From assembly GCF_964199755.1 (NCBI RefSeq), contig NC_133897.1:55624442-55688441 (forward strand): a stretch of DNA of 64,000 nucleotides, written 5' to 3'. The stretch comes from Larus michahellis (lineage: Eukaryota; Chordata; Aves; Charadriiformes; Laridae). Both the position numbers and the translations under genes were made by a program. The notes beneath the pieces are model-generated. The model had not been told where the DNA came from. It did no database searches and worked only from the letters and a program-made list of their open reading frames with translations. Positions within the stretch are counted from its first letter, which is position 1, and every line of letters begins with the position of its first letter. Shown one piece after another: positions 62,327 through 64,000 of this stretch.

Positions 62327-63097
62327 GTCTGTCTTCTCTTCCTATATTCATTTTTTAATGTATATAAAATAAATATATTTGGTTTTGCTTACTTATGCTA
62401 TAAGAAGCAAACTCCTCTCTCTTCCCTTCTATAACTGTGCAAATTATTACATCTAGTAGTAGTTACAATTGTATTTCTTGGTTTTAAGGATTGCCTTTTA
62501 TAAATCAAATGGATAACATGCAAGGTATTCTGTGTTCTGCATATGTGGGGTTTTAAATTTAAAATAGCTTCTGTTTCATGATTGCTGTATGCTATAAAGA
62601 AAATAACTAGTAGCTGTGACACTTGCTTTTTCCAAGTCCTATTTTTAAAAACCACCAACAACAAAAAGTCTCAAGTTTAACATCAAAGTTTTTCTACAGT
62701 AATGTAAATGATAAATCAGTGGTCTGTTGTGAGATGGGTTGTATCTTCCAGTACCTGCAGCTACTTTCATGGTCAGGTTTAAATTAGTGCCTAGAGGAAA
62801 TGGACATATCTTTTGAAAACAGTCTAATTTCTTATCATTCTCTTCTTTATCTTTCTTTATCTTCTGATAAAAATACTAGATTGCTTTACTTAATGTTTTA
62901 GGTTACGGTTTCAAGGACAATGGGTTTTCTTGGAATGTTTATCCAAACATTTTTTAAAGTTCCTGTCTATTATAGATGTAAAACTTAGTATTTCAATCTT
63001 TTAGAACTTTGGGGGAATATAGAGCAATTGATTAAAAAAAAAACCCTAAGATATGCAGAAAAAGTGTTTCTGACTTTTTCTATTCTTCACACTACAG
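62327..63097 (+). other. LRRFIP2: LRRFIP2 intron
   Basis: About 770 bases of AT-rich sequence with nothing recognisable. Confidence 0.8.
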
Positions 63098-63145
63098 TCA
63101 TCTTCTCTATACAGTGATCCAGTGGCAACAACTAGGAGTTACAGG
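63098..63145 (+). CDS. LRRFIP2: LRRFIP2 cassette exon, residues 178-193
   Basis: The acceptor is cttcacactacag and the donor gttagt. The 16 codons, SSSLYSDPVATTRSYR, align with mammalian SSSLYSDPLATYKSDR as remembered. Both ends are in phase 0. The following intron is only 85 bases, so this exon and the next may be spliced as a pair. Confidence 0.92.
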
Positions 63146-63230
63146 GTTAGTACAATGTAAAATATTATCTCCCTTATCTCTAGATGTTTGAATGGCCCTC
63201 AAAAATATAAAATTACACTTTTCTTCATAG

Positions 63231-63275
63231 GTGTCTCCTTCTGTAAACACTGGTTTGATAAGAAGTATCAGTTTG
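63231..63275 (+). CDS. LRRFIP2: LRRFIP2 cassette exon, residues 194-208
   Basis: The acceptor is ttttcttcatag. The 15 codons, VSPSVNTGLIRSISL, align without gaps with mammalian ASPTANSGLLRSASL as remembered, which places the end at 63275. The donor there (gttcgt) is poor. A better-looking gtaagc lies five bases downstream at 63280 but would break phase 0. I prefer the frame-preserving end. The rest of the protein, including the coiled-coil Flightless-binding part, lies beyond the window. Confidence 0.8.
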
Positions 63276-64000
63276 GTTCGTAAGCACCGTTTGCATGGTT
63301 GCCTTAAATTTGTATTGTATGGCCATGAGACTTGACAGTATTACATGTGCATTTTTTTTTCATATTTTTAAATAAAGCTGCAGCTTGTGTGTGTAATTTT
63401 GTGGAGGCATTCAGTTTAATGTTTTTAACATTGTTAAATTGCCTCTTTTAAAGTATTTTAGTAGTTGCTGGTTTACTGATCTTTTTACAGACAAACATAA
63501 AGTTTATGAATATAACAATGATGTTGAACACTGGGATTAGAACAAGTTAATCCAAGCGTACTAAATAACTGCATGTATAATACTAAAAAAGGTACTTAAA
63601 GAAGTTGAGCTAAGTGTTTGGACAGGAAAAATCATTGTCAGGAGATTAGAGAAATACGGTAAATCCACTTTAAATAGTTTCAAATAAGATGCCATATTTA
63701 AATTTAATAATCATACAAAATGTAATAGGATGAAAACCTAATCTGCATCTTTACAAAATAAAAAGTAGCTAGAAGTGCCATAAGAATGGCTAAGAGAGCT
63801 CTACAAAAAAGTTGTCATCTTTAAAAAGTGATGTGCATGCCTGAAACTTCATGCCTTTTGCTGCTACAGTAGTTCAATTTATACAACCATTTAGACACAT
63901 GCTAAACCTATGTAGAAAATCGTCAAGTATTCTTACGGACTTTTTTTATGTAGTTACTGAGGTCTTGTTCTGCACTTGGATTGCAAACAGAGATAACTTT
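63276..64000 (+). other. LRRFIP2: LRRFIP2 intron (partial)
   Basis: AT-rich sequence to the end of the window. I see no further exon, so the next one lies beyond 64000. Confidence 0.75.

Noticed and set aside
1-64000. tRNA, rRNA, CRISPR, bacterial operon or viral gene content
   Set aside because: No cloverleaf, rRNA or spaced-repeat array was seen, and no retroviral LTR or coding motif could be recognised. The repeats are CR1 and MIR-like elements plus simple sequence.

Overview
This is ordinary vertebrate nuclear DNA, almost certainly from a bird. The lineage is inferred from three things: the interspersed repeats are nearly all CR1 LINEs, the best-preserved copy ends in the avian-type octamer tail (ATTCTATG)n, and other repeats are sparse (two old MIR-like SINE relics). 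The species cannot be told from the sequence.

Two genes are recognisable, head to head. On the minus strand, coding exon 1 of GOLGA4 (golgin-245/p230) lies at 8157-8243 inside a CpG island at about 7.8-8.57 kb. The rest of GOLGA4 lies beyond position 1, so 1-8156 is the start of its first intron. On the plus strand LRRFIP2 starts from a second CpG island at about 29.7-31.4 kb. Its first coding exon is at 41104-41193, and nine further candidate coding exons follow (51394-63275). The gene runs off the right edge before its coiled-coil core. As I recall, mammals have the same LRRFIP2/GOLGA4 divergent arrangement (3p22 in human), which supports both calls. The two islands are about 22 kb apart, and both carry the same NRF1-type 10-mer, oriented with its own gene.

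Region by region: 1-8156 is GOLGA4 intron 1. It holds an unassigned hydrophobic reading frame (599-1150), a GC-rich block with a degenerate tandem array of about 170-210 bp units (about 2846-3450), and an old minus-strand CR1 (about 4050-5700). A second CR1 (8717-9515, minus) sits just upstream of the GOLGA4 island. From 9.5 to 26.4 kb the DNA is AT-rich intergenic sequence with MIR-like relics and simple repeats. A well-preserved plus-strand CR1 (about 26437-27833) keeps the C-terminal part of its reverse transcriptase with one frameshift. LRRFIP2 intron 1 (30906-41088) and intron 2 (41194-51393) are mostly featureless, apart from CR1 scraps and a GC-rich patch at about 46.69-46.87 kb with an exact CTCF-consensus match. 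From 51.4 kb the gene becomes a run of small, phase-0, multiple-of-three exons with mostly weak splice donors. That structure suits combinatorial alternative splicing.

I found no sign of a novel multi-gene system. The points most worth a second look are the LRRFIP2 cassette-exon series (especially 57633-57698), the CTCF-like site, the (GGGA)n tract touching the GOLGA4 start codon, the tandem array in GOLGA4 intron 1, and the unexplained hydrophobic reading frame at 599-1150.
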